This document shows positions 12,948-23,713 of a stretch of 64,000 bases of DNA, piece by piece. The notes under the pieces are model-generated. The model saw nothing but the letters and a program-made list of their open reading frames with translations, made no database searches and was not told the DNA's origin. Each line of letters opens with the position of its first letter. Position 1 is the first letter of the stretch. This DNA comes from Nemopilema nomurai. Its lineage: Eukaryota; Cnidaria; Scyphozoa; Rhizostomeae; Rhizostomatidae. The DNA is taken from assembly GCA_003864495.1 (NCBI GenBank), contig ML133366.1:720871-784870 (forward strand). The letters run 5' to 3'. Both the position numbers and the translations under genes were made by a program.

Positions 12948-15900
12948 TCATAGCCTTTTCAGCACAAGTTTTGTACCCTCGTACGTGTTCCTTCTTAGAC
13001 TGTCTCGCGGAAACGAATAAAAACAGCCGACAGTCAAAGTTTCGTTTTCTTCAACTCCAGAAAAAAAGGTTGTCGGGGCCTCAACTGTTCCGGATACTGC
13101 GAGAATTTGCACGCAGATATGGTCATGAGGTATGTCATGACCATGCAGAACATGCCGATCATAATGAGGCACTCCAACTGCCACACAAATGCCATCTTTA
13201 ACATACGAAACACCTGCAATGGAAAAATGCACACTTATACCAAGTGTCAATCTTAAGATAGTGCAAAAACAACGCAGATTTCATTGATACACAACAAAAC
13301 TTGAATTCCGCGTTAAACTTAAGTCTGTGCTTGCCTTCTCGAACAACCGGCGACGTTGACTCCTCTGCAACAGAAAAGAAGCATGTGTTAGTTCTAAGAG
13401 CACTTCAAAAGAAAGCAGACTTCATAGATACACAACAAAAGTTGAAATCCACGTTAAACTTAAGTCAGTGCTTGCCTTCTCGAACAACCCGCGACGTTGA
13501 CTCCTCTGCAACAGAAAAAGAAGCATGTGTTAGTTCTAAGATACTTCAAAAGAAAGCAGACTTCATAGATACACAACAAAAGTTGAAATCAACGTCAAAC
13601 TTAAGTCAGTGCTTGCCTTCTCGAACAACCCGCGACGTTGACTCCTCTGCAACAGAAAAAGAAGCATGTGTTAGTTCAAGATCACTTCAAAAGAAAGCAG
13701 ACTTCATAGATACACAACAAAAGTTGAAATCCACGTTAAACTTAAGTCAGTGCTTACCTCCACCAGCAACCACCGACAGTGACTCCTCTGCAACAGAACA
13801 AGAAGTGTGTGTTACTCTTTAAGAACTTTTGAAACAACGAAGATTGGTTCTAGATACAACCAATGGTAGAAATATACTCCACATCTACTTAGGGTTACCT
13901 CTCCTCGCTACTTTCGGTTTCTTCTTTTCTGTAACGGAACAAGAAGTGTGTGTTAGCTTTAAGATCACTTCAAAAGAAAGCAGACTTCATAGATACACAA
14001 CAAAAGTTGAAATCCACGTTAAACTCAAGTCAGTGCTTACCTCCACCAGCAACCAGCGACGTTGACTCCTCTGCAACTGAACAAGAAGTGTGTGTTACTC
14101 TTAAGAACTTTTGAAACAACGAAGATTGGTTCTAGATACAACCAATGATAGAAATATACTCCACATCTACTTAGGGTTACCTCTCCTCGCTACTTTCGGT
14201 TTCTTCTTTTCTGTAACGGAACAAGAAGTGTGTGTTAGTTCTAAGATCACTTCAAAAGAAAGCAGACTTCATAGATACACAACAAAAGTTGAAATCCACG
14301 TTAAACTTAAGTCAGTGCTTACCTCCACCAGCAACCACCGACAGTGACTCCTCTGCAACAGAACAAGAAGTGTGTGTTACTCTTAAGAACTTTTGAAACA
14401 ACGAAGATTGGTTCTAGATACAACCAATGGTAGAAATATACTCCACATCTACTTAGGGTTACCTTCCTCGCTACTTTCGGTTTCTTCTTTTTGTAACGGA
14501 ACAAGAAGCATGTGTTAGTTCTAAGATCACTTCAAAAGCAGACATCATTGATACACAACAAAAGTTGAAATCCACGTTAAACATAAGTCAGTGTTTACCT
14601 TCTCCAACAACCCGCGACGTTGACTCCTCTGCAACAGAACAAGAAGTGTGTGCGTTAGTTCTACGCATATGAGAAATAGACATCAGCTTGTTGAAAAAAG
14701 GAAAATCTACTTGGTATTTTGCATTTTATGCTTTGTTATTATCGAGGTGACAGAACTGGCAACAAAGAAAATATCCTGTCCAGTTTCAGTAAAAAGAATA
14801 TTAATTGAAAAATTACTTTTTCAAAAACAAACATTTACAAGCACACAGATCGTCACTTGAATGTTTTTGTTTCTCATTAGAAACCTTCTCCGAGCTTACT
14901 CTCCTGGAAAAAGTGGTAGTCACTTTCCAGAAACAAAGCTGTTTTTCAATTGGCAGTTTTGATAAGAAGTTGAAAATACTTTTGAACATAAGAACTAGAA
15001 CCGAAAATAGAAAACTTAAAGTTCAGCAGGTTTGCTTTTTAACAACATCGAATAGGGTTCTGAGAGCCGTCCGTGTCTTAAACTGAGTCACAGCTATTTT
15101 TTTAGAAAGGATTACGATTGAAATAGACAAAGAACAAGCTTGTACTATGTACGAATAAATGTTTAGTCAAATAAAGACCATATCTCTCGTTCCTATAAAT
15201 GTCACACCTTCATTTTCCGCGCTCTCACCAATATCCTCATCCACATCTAACTCATTTTCCTCTCCTTAAACAAGTAGTAAACAAGTAGTAAACAAGTAGC
15301 GAACATAATAGTAAAAGTAAAAAGTAAAAAGCGGAAAAAGTACAAAATAACAACTTTTTCGTATTCTGTATTGATTTCAAAACTTATATACCAGTAAATG
15401 GCTTAGTGAAGTGGTAAAGGGTGAAGGAGAGTTGCAAAGAAGTTGTTAGCGCGATAACAACACCATTTGAGAGATTCATTAAACATTTATACCAACATGA
15501 CAATCAACGTAGTTCAACGTGTTGTGCGCGTTATTACCAGAATTCAATGCAATTAAATAACGACTTGGTAAACGAATGAAAGTACGACAATTCGAACATA
15601 AATCTTCATCAGGTAAAAAGAAAAGGAAGAGACAATGTGTTGGAGATTACTGTGGTCCTTTGCTTACTGCGTTCATAGTTTTACGTTGCTCGTCTGTATT
15701 TCACGCTTTATAAGACCTACTCTACAAACCAAATAGCTGTGTGTCGTTTTAGAGTAAATCAATAACAAGTATAACTACCTTTCTGGTCTGCTCCGCGGTT
15801 GATTGTAGAGCACCATGCTTTAAATTATAAACAGAATAACGTCAATACGAATTTCCCTCAATCACAGTTCTATTAAACTGGTCTTGAACATAACCGGACT

Positions 15901-18900
15901 AAATTAAGTAGGCGTTATGTTCTATGATAAAAAAGTTCGCTGCATGAAAAAACAAAACGGCTTTACCAGATGGCGAACGTTTTGTTGGCTCGACACCAAT
16001 AAAACTTTCGCCAAAACCTGGTGTACACAGTGTATCCACCGAAAAACCGTTCTTATGTTTCTTGGCAAACAAAACAATGGCACTTGTGCTCTGCCATTGG
16101 TGCAACGCGTTTATCTAAAAACGGTTAGATCAGAAACTAGAAAATCTTGAAAGTGAAAACTGCTCATAAAACGATCTGCTTGTATAACGTCTAAGAAGTT
16201 TGCACAACATGATGAAAACTACTCCAAATGGGAGTCTCACAAATTATTCTTATTCTCTTTCCCTTTCTTAAAACGTTTTGTTCTTTCCATGATATTTTTT
16301 CCATATTGTCCTTAGCATGTAGCATGGAAAATAAACAATTCACAGGTAGACAAAGAGCAAAGTTAAGGTACAATTCAAATGTTTTTTCACAAAAATCTTA
16401 TTGGTTTTTAACTGAAAAACTAAAGATAAATCATGTAAAAAGGAAAACATGGCAAAATTAATTCTAAGGCTTACTCTTTTTGATATTATCCTCTTCTGCA
16501 AGGTCTCATTGGGTCTCTTTGAGAAGTTGAGCGCACCGCTTTCCCTTGTTGGAAACGGTGTTTTGCAGAAAGCACAGCTGTAGCACCTTATCGCGTTCTC
16601 TTTGAAGCAGCTGAGACATTTCTGTATTTGAGATAGCAATTTCTAATTTTTAAGAGATGATTCAAATAATTTTAGCAAAGTTTAAAACATTTGTTGCATT
16701 TAAGGGATAAAACCAATTTAATCCCTTTATCTCTGCTTTTTGCCTCAGGTGTGTAGTTTGCATAACCACACATCATATTTCATTTTATTTTCATTTCATC
16801 TTAAGATTCCACTACTTATAAATGCAATTTAAATGAATAATTACAACAAAACTACAAAACAAATTACATAGAAACCAACAAAATAACAACATCAATGACA
16901 AATTAAATTAAGAAATACAAACTAAAAAATGATAGAATTCATAACAAAGTTAAGCTGATACAATATCTTTTTGCTGGAAATAGGGTAGTAACAAAAAGCA
17001 AACATGGTAAACCATACCTTTCTAATTTTTCTTTTAGATCCTTTACCTAGAAATGAAAAACTGTAAAGTTATTTTGGCAAAATTTGAGAAATTCAGAAAT
17101 CAATATTGTAAGTAACTATAGGATTAAAATTGGTATAAACAAAAAAAATTTGTCTATTTAAAATGTTTGAAAATGATCAAAATCATCAATCTATTTAAAG
17201 TGCTTAAAGGGCCTTGAATAATGAAGGTGGTAAGGCTGTGAAAAAATGAGGAAATAAGCATAGCTGATATTAACATTTGTAAATCACAGAACTCAGGCCT
17301 TACTTCCTAGAACTCATACTACTAGTTACTGGCATGGGGGCTATGAAGAGTCCCATGTCACAGACAATTTTTGAGGAAGGTGCTTCATGAACTTTGGTAG
17401 ATCTTCCTTTATTTTTAATTAAAGAAAAGGAAACCAGGATATCTAGCTTTATCTGGATATAAGGGAAATATATGGGTGCAAACTGATGGGTTTTATTTGC
17501 AAGGTAAAACATTGCCATTGCATTGGAAAGCTTCTTGCAACTGAGATGTTGTTGATGTTCCAGTCTTTCAAAAGGAAACCAGCCATTAACATGCAACTTT
17601 AACATTTAAGAAGCCCCTATCCATTACATATACCTTCGATTGTAAGATAACTCACCTATCTGGATTTTTGGATTTCTAGACAGGATAATTAAGAAATCTG
17701 GTATGAAAACTACTTGCATAGGCTAAAAAGATTATGAAGATTATGAAAATGAAAGACTTGACACCTAAACAGACAAATATATTCCTTTAAACAGAAAATA
17801 TAAAACTGACTTTTTGTTGAAAAGAAATTATGAGCTGCATTTGAATGGCAAGAACATGGCATACTGAAAAACTTTTGGTCCAGCATGATTTTTTCCATTA
17901 TGAACATTGGGTAAAACAAAAAGAAGCAGAACATTTATATCTAGAAAATAGTGTAGATCAAAAGTGATGTTAGGGAAAAGAGTTTTTCCAAATTAATCTA
18001 CTTATGCATTGCTGGCCTGGCTAAGCAGTATCAAGCACTGAAAATCTAGCATTTGCCCTCTGCAGTGGCCCTGCAGATTTGGTATAAAGTTTCGCGGGCT
18101 GAGCCTTTAAGAAAGGATGGCCTGCTAATGACATAATCTCTGTAATTTGCTTGCCAATAACGTTGTCAAGAAAAATAAATTTTGCAGCATGGGAGCATGG
18201 ATTAATCCCCAATTGATATTGGCATTTTCAGTTTAAAAAAACGGATGAGACTTATTACAAAAGGAGCAGCATTTTAGATAGGGGCATCCACTGTGCACGA
18301 AAACCCTAAAAGGGCAACGAGGTCCCCTGAAAGCATCAAATTGATTAAGAAAATTTTGTTATCATGTGAGGATTTGTAAGTAATTTTAAGCTTTAGCCCC
18401 CACAAATAAAGCATAAAAAGTAACATCAATGAAAGTAACATGTGTAAAGAACAAACACATAAGGAGCTCTTTAAGTCAAAATTTCAATTTAAATGGCCTA
18501 AATAATTCTTTAAAATAAATTGAGGTAAATTGTTATAGAATCATAATAACCCCAGAAAGAAGGCACAGGCCCTACGCGACTTCCAGATTTACTAAATATG
18601 GCCTACCAAATTAAAGGATGCAGAAAGTAATCAGCTTCTCAATAAACAGCGTTATCCAGTTCGTTGCACACTTTTAAGCTATGCAAACCGTTACAACCAA
18701 AACATATTTTTTCCTTTTAAGTTTCTAAATTTGTGTCATTCCTGAACTTAATCTAAGAGAATAACAGACATGAAAATAAGAGACAGGAAAAACTTGCTAT
18801 GGCAACTACTTCAGGCCAAAAGCAAGGCAACAATACGAAGTTTTAACATATCGTGCTACTTAAAAATCTTTAAGATTATAGATTATTAATGTAAGTGAAT

Positions 18901-18944
18901 TCTCCAAAAAAATAATAATGCGTACTCTCGTTGTTGCTGGACAT
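12948..18944 (-). CDS. Multi-exon gene with zinc-ribbon-like N-terminus and a central micro-exon array; protein of unknown function
   Basis: I assembled this from splice signals and phase. Coding exons in transcription order: 18926-18944 (ATG, MSSNNE), 17018-17046 (KGSKRKIRK), 16475-16621, 15967-16114, 15208-15264, possibly 14900-14938, then about ten micro-exons between 14628 and 13335, and terminal exon 12948-13213. Phases agree at every junction (1, 0, 0, 1, then 1 throughout), every exon is open in that phase, and donors are GT except three GC. The product is about 330 aa: a basic start, then CLSCFKENAIRCYSCAFC (C-x2-C-x7-C-x2-C-x2-C, zinc-ribbon-like), an unrecognised segment with LHQWQSTSAIVLFAKKHK, an acidic exon (EENELDVDEDIGESAENE), alternating charged decapeptides, and an 88-residue C-terminal part containing VAVGVPHYDRHVLHGHDI. 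I do not recognise a family for the whole. A host gene is more likely than a transposon gene because no transposase motif or terminal repeat was found. Confidence 0.62.
13335..14628 (-). repeat. Tandem array of 30-bp micro-exons (141-bp exon+intron unit; 282-bp higher-order unit)
   Basis: On the minus strand each ~141-bp unit contains acceptor CTGTTGCAG (or CCGTTACAG), a 30-bp exon, then a donor. Exons: 14599-14628, about 14463-14491 (altered), 14323-14352, 14181-14210, 14041-14070, 13899-13928, 13758-13787, 13617-13646, 13476-13505, 13335-13364; introns are 110-112 bp where both flanking exons are intact. In the phase set by the flanking exons they encode two alternating decapeptide types joined by Glu: ESTSRVVRE / ESLSVVAGG and KKKPKVARR. 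From 13758 rightwards, types A and B alternate, giving a 282-bp higher-order period; the three leftmost are all type A and use GC donors (GCAAGC) instead of GTAAGC. A plus-strand open frame (13301-13822) exists only because 141 is divisible by three. Confidence 0.8.
15268..15301. repeat. Short tandem repeat AAACAAGTAGT, three copies
   Basis: AAACAAGTAGT appears three times in a row, the last slightly changed. It lies just upstream (in transcription sense) of the acidic exon 15208-15264, inside the intron near its acceptor. Confidence 0.8.
17047..18925 (-). other. Presumed first intron of the micro-exon gene
   Basis: Bounded by donor GTACGC (rc of 18920-18925) and acceptor CATTTCTAG before 17046. 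It contains other splice-like blocks, for example 20 bp at 17656-17675 and 103 bp at 17304-17406, which I could not join in phase. They may be alternative exons or chance. No other coding signal was recognised. Confidence 0.4.
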
Positions 18945-20095
18945 TTCGTAGCGTGTAAAAATTTCCCGCTTCAACTCAAATTTGTGTCAATCGCTAGGAC
19001 GGGGTTCGCAAAAGATAAAGGGTAGAGGCTCCTCCGTCCTAGCGATTGTCACATGAGTGCGAGTGATGCACGCGAAGGATGGCAAGTCATTTTGTCGTTG
19101 ACAACTTTCGTTTCAAGTGTGCGGTGCGTGGCTGTGCATTACGTCATTTTTGCTCTCGATGCGAGGCTCTTGTCTTGCCGAGGCTAACATGTCTATTTTG
19201 TTTATAGGGTAGTTTTAAGGGGCAATTCCTTTTCCAAAGAAGGCGTTTAGCCCGAGCAGCGGGGTTTTGGGGGCAAGTCTTCTGTTCTACCAATATATTG
19301 TTTATCTATGTTGAAAGTTGTCTTCAAAGTTTTACTGGAATATATTCTATTTGCGTGACATGGTCTATCGTAAACCTAAATATCAAATTATTTCAATCAC
19401 GCACAGCCATCGATTTCATTTACATAGCCTTGTACATATTTTTATTTGAAACGCATATTTTTGTCAGTAAATATTTGGGCGAGCACGCTCGGAGGGGACA
19501 TTTGGAGTGATTCGTTATTCTAGTCACTTTTAGCTTCACTGATCTATATTTTTCAATTTTGTGCGGCAAAAGCAGTAGTAAATGGTTTCAGAATCAAGTT
19601 GAGATGTAGAATCGACTTCGGTTACTTGCACATGCAAGATCGAGTGCACGTCACATTGCAGTTTGACGGTGTCCAGAGGCGGCAATCAATCAAATTGACA
19701 ACTCGTTAATGTTAACACCCTTCAAGGAACCTTGTTCCAGTGAGCCAAGTGGCCTCCGCATGAAACAAAAAACACGACATGATACCTTCCTACTTGCCAA
19801 GTCCGAAAAAGCTGCCACGAAAAACTTGCTTTGTTGACCGTTTTACTAGTCGTTTTAGAAAATATTTGGGGTAGATTACATGGCCGCTGTCTTTATCGTA
19901 GTTTGTTTTAGAAATTGAGGGCGATTTAAGCTTAAAATCGTATGAGGGTTTTACTGTCAATTCCCCATCGAAGAACAGTTGACCACAAGAAAGATATTTT
20001 TCTTTTAGCTGATCAACCTGCAGTGAAGCAAGCTAAAACTGCTTCGTATCGCTGTCTAAATTGATTGCTATGTTGCCCCTGAATTGGCTCCGACT

Positions 20096-20413
20096 CTACT
20101 TGAACAATTTACGACTGGCGAAACGTCGAAATCCGCTAAATTTGACAGTGCGAAGCCTGCCCTTTAGTTCTTGCAAAGTATATAGTTGAAAATCACTGTC
20201 GATTCTAGTTATATTTATAGACAAAAACTGAAAAACCTCGACAATCCAATCGATTTTTGTTTGAATGACTTCGGGGGCACTGCCATGCCGAAACGCGACC
20301 CTTTGGCCAACACACAAACATAAAAATTGCCCGTAGTTATTCTTATCTTTCTTGGACTTTCTCGATAGCTCTGTCACGTTTTCAACCGTCCTATGGAAAA
20401 GCTTTTTGTTCAT
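20096..20413 (-). CDS. 105-aa open frame in R1 copy 1, unknown
   Basis: Starts MNKKLFHRTVENVTELS and runs 105 codons with no interruption, containing GQFLCLCVGQRVAFRHG and TLQELKGRLRTVKFSGF. The copy 2 counterpart (48602 onward) begins MSKKLFHRTVENVTAIEKAR but breaks by frameshift after about 65 codons. No domain recognised. It lies downstream of the 20701-20808 exon in element sense, so it could be a second short gene or chance openness in a 3' region. Confidence 0.3.
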   Translation of the reverse strand: MNKKLFHRTVENVTELSRKSKKDKNNYGQFLCLCVGQRVAFRHGSAPEVIQTKIDWIVEVFQFLSINITRIDSDFQLYTLQELKGRLRTVKFSGFRRFASRKLFK

Positions 20414-20700
20414 TTAGCTCGCTACGCTATCGTAAGAGTTTAGTGTAATTTAAAGAAAAAAACTGACATGAAATCTCTAACTTAGAAATGAAACTTAGCA
20501 CACATGAAAACTGCCTCTGTAGCAGTCAAAAACTGACTATTGCCACCAATAGGCACCAAATTAATTCTAGAGATGCAGTAATCCAAACAATGCCACCAAC
20601 ACTGAAGGAACAACGCGAAAATGAGGAAACGTCAAATCGAAAACCACGCATCGTCATCTACCAAGAAAATTAAATACATACCACATAAACACGTAGGTTT

Positions 20701-20808
20701 TTAAAGTTCGTACGGTAGTTTCTCGTCTATTAAAAATGGAGCTCTTGCTCTTCCTTTCTTCGTCCCAGCACGGTAACAGTGGATAACATTTGACGCCACG
20801 CCATGACC
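20701..20808 (-). CDS. Terminal exon-like segment inside R1 copy 1 (35 codons)
   Basis: Preceded by acceptor TTTGCTTGCAG and open to a TAA stop, reading GHGVASNVIHCYRAGTKKGR and ending FLIDEKLPYEL. The homologous segment in copy 2 (48220-48326) keeps YRAGTKKGRAR and the same C-terminus but has lost one T, so only this copy is intact in frame. Copy 3 lacks the segment. I do not recognise the protein. It supports R1 carrying a once-coding spliced gene, either its own or captured. Confidence 0.4.
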   Translation of the reverse strand, partial: GHGVASNVIHCYRAGTKKGRARAPFLIDEKLPYEL

Positions 20809-22482
20809 CTGCAAGCAAAGAAAACTCATTAGAAGAGAGATCCGCTTAAAAACGCAATCTAAAAGACCAAAAAACAACGGCAGTTACTGATTTTAGAATT
20901 CATAAAACATGTTGTTTATCGCTAAAGCTATTTAGAGCAATTTAGAGCAATTTAGAGTGAAAAACGCCCTCGAGGTATGGCGGAAGGGGTCAACAGGTCA
21001 ATTAGCCAGGTGCGAAAATCTAGCACAAAACCCAATTCTTCGAAAAAAGAACCAGAAAAACAACGAAAACGACAAACTTGAAGCAACACAACAAACTTAC
21101 TTTGATTCGATTTGGAGGGCATGAAGTTTTCAGCATTTTGAAGTCAGTGAGAGGGCGTACCTGCCGTTCCCCACGTTGCTGCTGCCGTGAGTTTCGGCTC
21201 GGTCTCTCTAAAAAAGGAAAAAAGCCAAAAATCAAACCTCCCGTAATATCATTAAAGAAGTTAATCGATTGATTATCAGAAATTTCCCTGAAAGCAAGCT
21301 ATCTAGGTATTTAGAGCAATTTAGAGTGAAAAGCGCCCTCCGGGCAAGGCGGAAGGAGGTCAACAGGTCAACGGCCAAGTGCAAAAAACCACGCACAAAA
21401 GCTAGTTTCTCGAGAGAAAATAACCAGAAAAACGGCGATCATAATGCAACAAAACAAACTTACTTTGATTCGTTCTAGAGGGCACGGCAAACTTTTCAGC
21501 ATTTCGTAGCCAGCGAGAGAGCCAGGTGGGGGCGTGCCTGCAGTTTCTTGTGAATTTTTCTTCTGCCACCTCGAGTTTCGGCTCGATTTCTCACCTAAAA
21601 TGAGGAAAAAGCAAATAAATCAAATCTCTCTTAGCACAATTTCAAGTAAGCAATCAATTCAGCATTCAGAAAACATTCTCGAAAGCAAGCGAGCTCGTGG
21701 GTAACAATATTTTTTAAATGAATGGAAGCTGCCCCAGCGTGGGGTGCACTGGAAAAACGACAAAAAAGCACGGAAATTTAGTTTAACATCGAGAAAATCA
21801 TCAATTCGAAAGGTGAAACGAAAAGTACTTACTGTAAGGCAGCTTTCCACGGCGAAATTCCCAAAAACGCAATGAAAGGCAGCTCCGGTAATAGTGAGCA
21901 CGTCCAATCCACACGGGTAGCAAGCACGAAATGACCCCTGCCCTGTCCCGAGCACGCTGTTGTTCTCTACTACCGATCTACGCCTTGTTGCCCTGCTGCG
22001 TCCCTCACGTCAATCACGTCGGCAACTTGCATTTCGATTGGTGGAAGAGGACTCTCTTTTGTCCCCAAACAATGGAGGGCTGCAGAGCGAGACACGTGAC
22101 TGGGGCAAGCTCGGTCGATCGAGGTCAAGAAAATTTTCTCCCCTCGGCCTGGAAGTCGCGAATCCAAGCAAAAACACGGCGAATTTCGAAAAAACGCTTG
22201 CGAATTTTGGGAAAAAAACCAGACATCTAAAAAGAGGCACTCTTGGCGAACCGTACCGCTAGGAAAGGGGGAACGTAGCCCTTAAAGTTCAGGAGCCAGA
22301 GCTCGGAGAAGGCGGACGACCGGCAAGCGGCGCTCAGAAACATGGCAATGTCCACTAAAAATAGTGAAAATTTTGAAAAAAAAACCAGCCACGATCGAAT
22401 GCGAATGCTTGCTGAACCAAGGGGTAAAAAAACGGGGAGAGCTGGTCGAACGGTGGGGGCAGGAGGGCGTCGAGAAGGCGGT

Positions 22483-23695
22483 GCCGCCCATATGACTAAT
22501 GTATGCCACAGTAGTCTGATTGTCAGACATGATCCTTATATGTTTAAACTTATTGTTTCTGCAATATGGTTAAATAGCAAAATATGCTGCTTGAAGTTCA
22601 AAGCTATTAATGTGTTGAATTTCTGAGGGCAGCCATGGACCTCTAATGAGGTTGATGCCATCAGTAGCTCCCCATCCACTTTCACTGGCATCAGTGTGTA
22701 TGACAATGTCAACATCAGGCAAGTGTAGATTGTTAAACGTATTGGCTATAGGTGTCATGAAATCACCTTCATTAATTGTAAATCACCTTACATTTTTCGG
22801 AATTGCGATAGTGCAATTTGCCATATGGGATGGCGGGAAAAGGGGATATAACAGTGCCAATGACAGAGGCGAGATCTTTTATAGTAGGCTTTTTCATGTT
22901 CAAGAATCTGAGAATTTTTTCGCGGATACTATGTACTTTATAATCAGTGAGCTTAACAGTCATATTTTTAGAATTAATAAGAAACCCAAGAAATTCCAAC
23001 TCTTGAACTGGTAACAGCTGGAACTTCTCCACATGAATTGTAAACCCCAAATTGCTTAGTAATGAAACTGTTGCTTTTACGTTATCCAAAAATTCTAGTT
23101 GAGTGTTGCCTTGTAAATATGTGTCATCAACATAGACAACTGACATGTAGCCTTTGGATCTAAGCCAAGCAAAAGGAGGTTTTAAAACCTTCGTGAAAAG
23201 TGGCATGGCTTGACAATAGCCATTGGGCATGCCTTGAAACTCGTAAAATGTACCTTGCCAGAAACATTTAAAGTATTTTTGGCAGTCTCTATGGACATGC
23301 ATCTTTAGAATACATCTTTGAGGTCAACTGAGGCCATCCAAATATTGGGTTTGATGATGTTTTGTACATCATGGAATGATTCTATTTTAGAATGCTGATA
23401 AACCACATACTCGTTAAGATCACTAAGGTTTAGAATCATGCGATGAGTGCAATTTTTTTTAGGCCTGGTGAAAATACTGGAGAGAAAATCCCCAGGACTA
23501 CGAGCACTTTTACATATGACACCTTTTTTGAGCAATGTTTGGGCTTCTAAATCATGAAGGCAAATTCATTTAGAGCAAAGACCTAGTGATAGGTGGCATA
23601 TTGTCAATAAAGTCAATGGTGAGCCCCTTTCTTACAATCTGCATGATGTATGCATTTGGTGAAAAGTTTTATAGTGAGAAAAATTTGAGTAAGGG
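22483..23695 (-). pseudogene. DIRS-type retrotransposon fragment: reverse transcriptase and RNase H, truncated
   Basis: Reading 23695 to 22483: QIVRKGLTIDFIDN, then LLKKGVICKSARSPGDFLSS, HRMILNLSDLNEYVV, ASVDLKDVF (RT motif A), FEFQGMPNGY-like motif B (here YEFQGMPNGYCQAM), VVYVDDT (YxDD catalytic motif C), LEFLGFLINS, and then RNase H with IHTDASESGWGA and RIMSDNQTTVAYISHMGG. This order and wording fit DIRS1-type RT plus RNase H. A stop/shift near 23303 separates motif A from the rest, a block is deleted between about 22772 and 22758, a stop lies at about 22567, and the gene ends abruptly at the junction with R1 copy 1. No tyrosine recombinase was found next to it. It is not functional. Confidence 0.8.
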
Positions 23696-23713
23696 TTAAG
23701 GTTTGCGAGGACA

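Larger units (their letters stand above)
18996..22482 (-). mobile_element. Dispersed repeat R1, copy 1 (inverted, 5' truncated)
   Basis: Reverse-complement homologue of 46311-49990 and 61274-63831. In element sense it runs from 22482 to 18996: a GC-rich promoter-like part (CACGTG, CCAATC), exon-like segments with GTAAGT donors and TTTTTTAG acceptors, a duplicated exon-like unit (about 21120-21200 and 21470-21600), a last exon, a 105-codon open frame, and a terminal part with a C/G-rich hairpin and CTAGGACGGGG inverted repeats. About 230 bases of the 5' end seen in the other copies are missing at the DIRS junction. It may be a non-autonomous Helitron-like element that carries gene pieces; the class is not settled. 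Confidence 0.7.

Noticed and set aside
13034..13234. Minus-strand frame with a hydrophobic, signal-peptide-like start (MAFVWQLECLIMIGMF)
   Set aside because: It overlaps the terminal exon in a different frame and ends soon. The phase-consistent frame is longer and spliced.
13301..13822. Plus-strand 173-codon open frame with a 47-residue repeat
   Set aside because: The frame exists because the 141-bp unit is divisible by three. Complete splice signals on the minus strand explain the unit better, and the plus frame has no flanking support and breaks in the first unit.
13335..14628. Reading the micro-exons in the other open phase as peptide-hormone-like units (KEETESSEE and GVNVAGCWW)
   Set aside because: It looks like an acidic-spacer peptide precursor, but that phase meets a stop four codons into the terminal exon and is closed in exon 14900-14938, whereas the chosen phase stays open from ATG to stop.
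15899..16150. Plus-strand frame resembling a transposase fragment (FYDKKVRCMKKQNGF)
   Set aside because: No conserved catalytic motif, and it is antisense to the phase-consistent exon 15967-16114.
17304..17406. Possible exon reading RSTKVHEAPSSKIVCDMGLF in the first intron of the micro-exon gene
   Set aside because: Good donor and open frame, but its exit phase cannot be joined to the next exon; joining exon 1 directly to 17018-17046 works.
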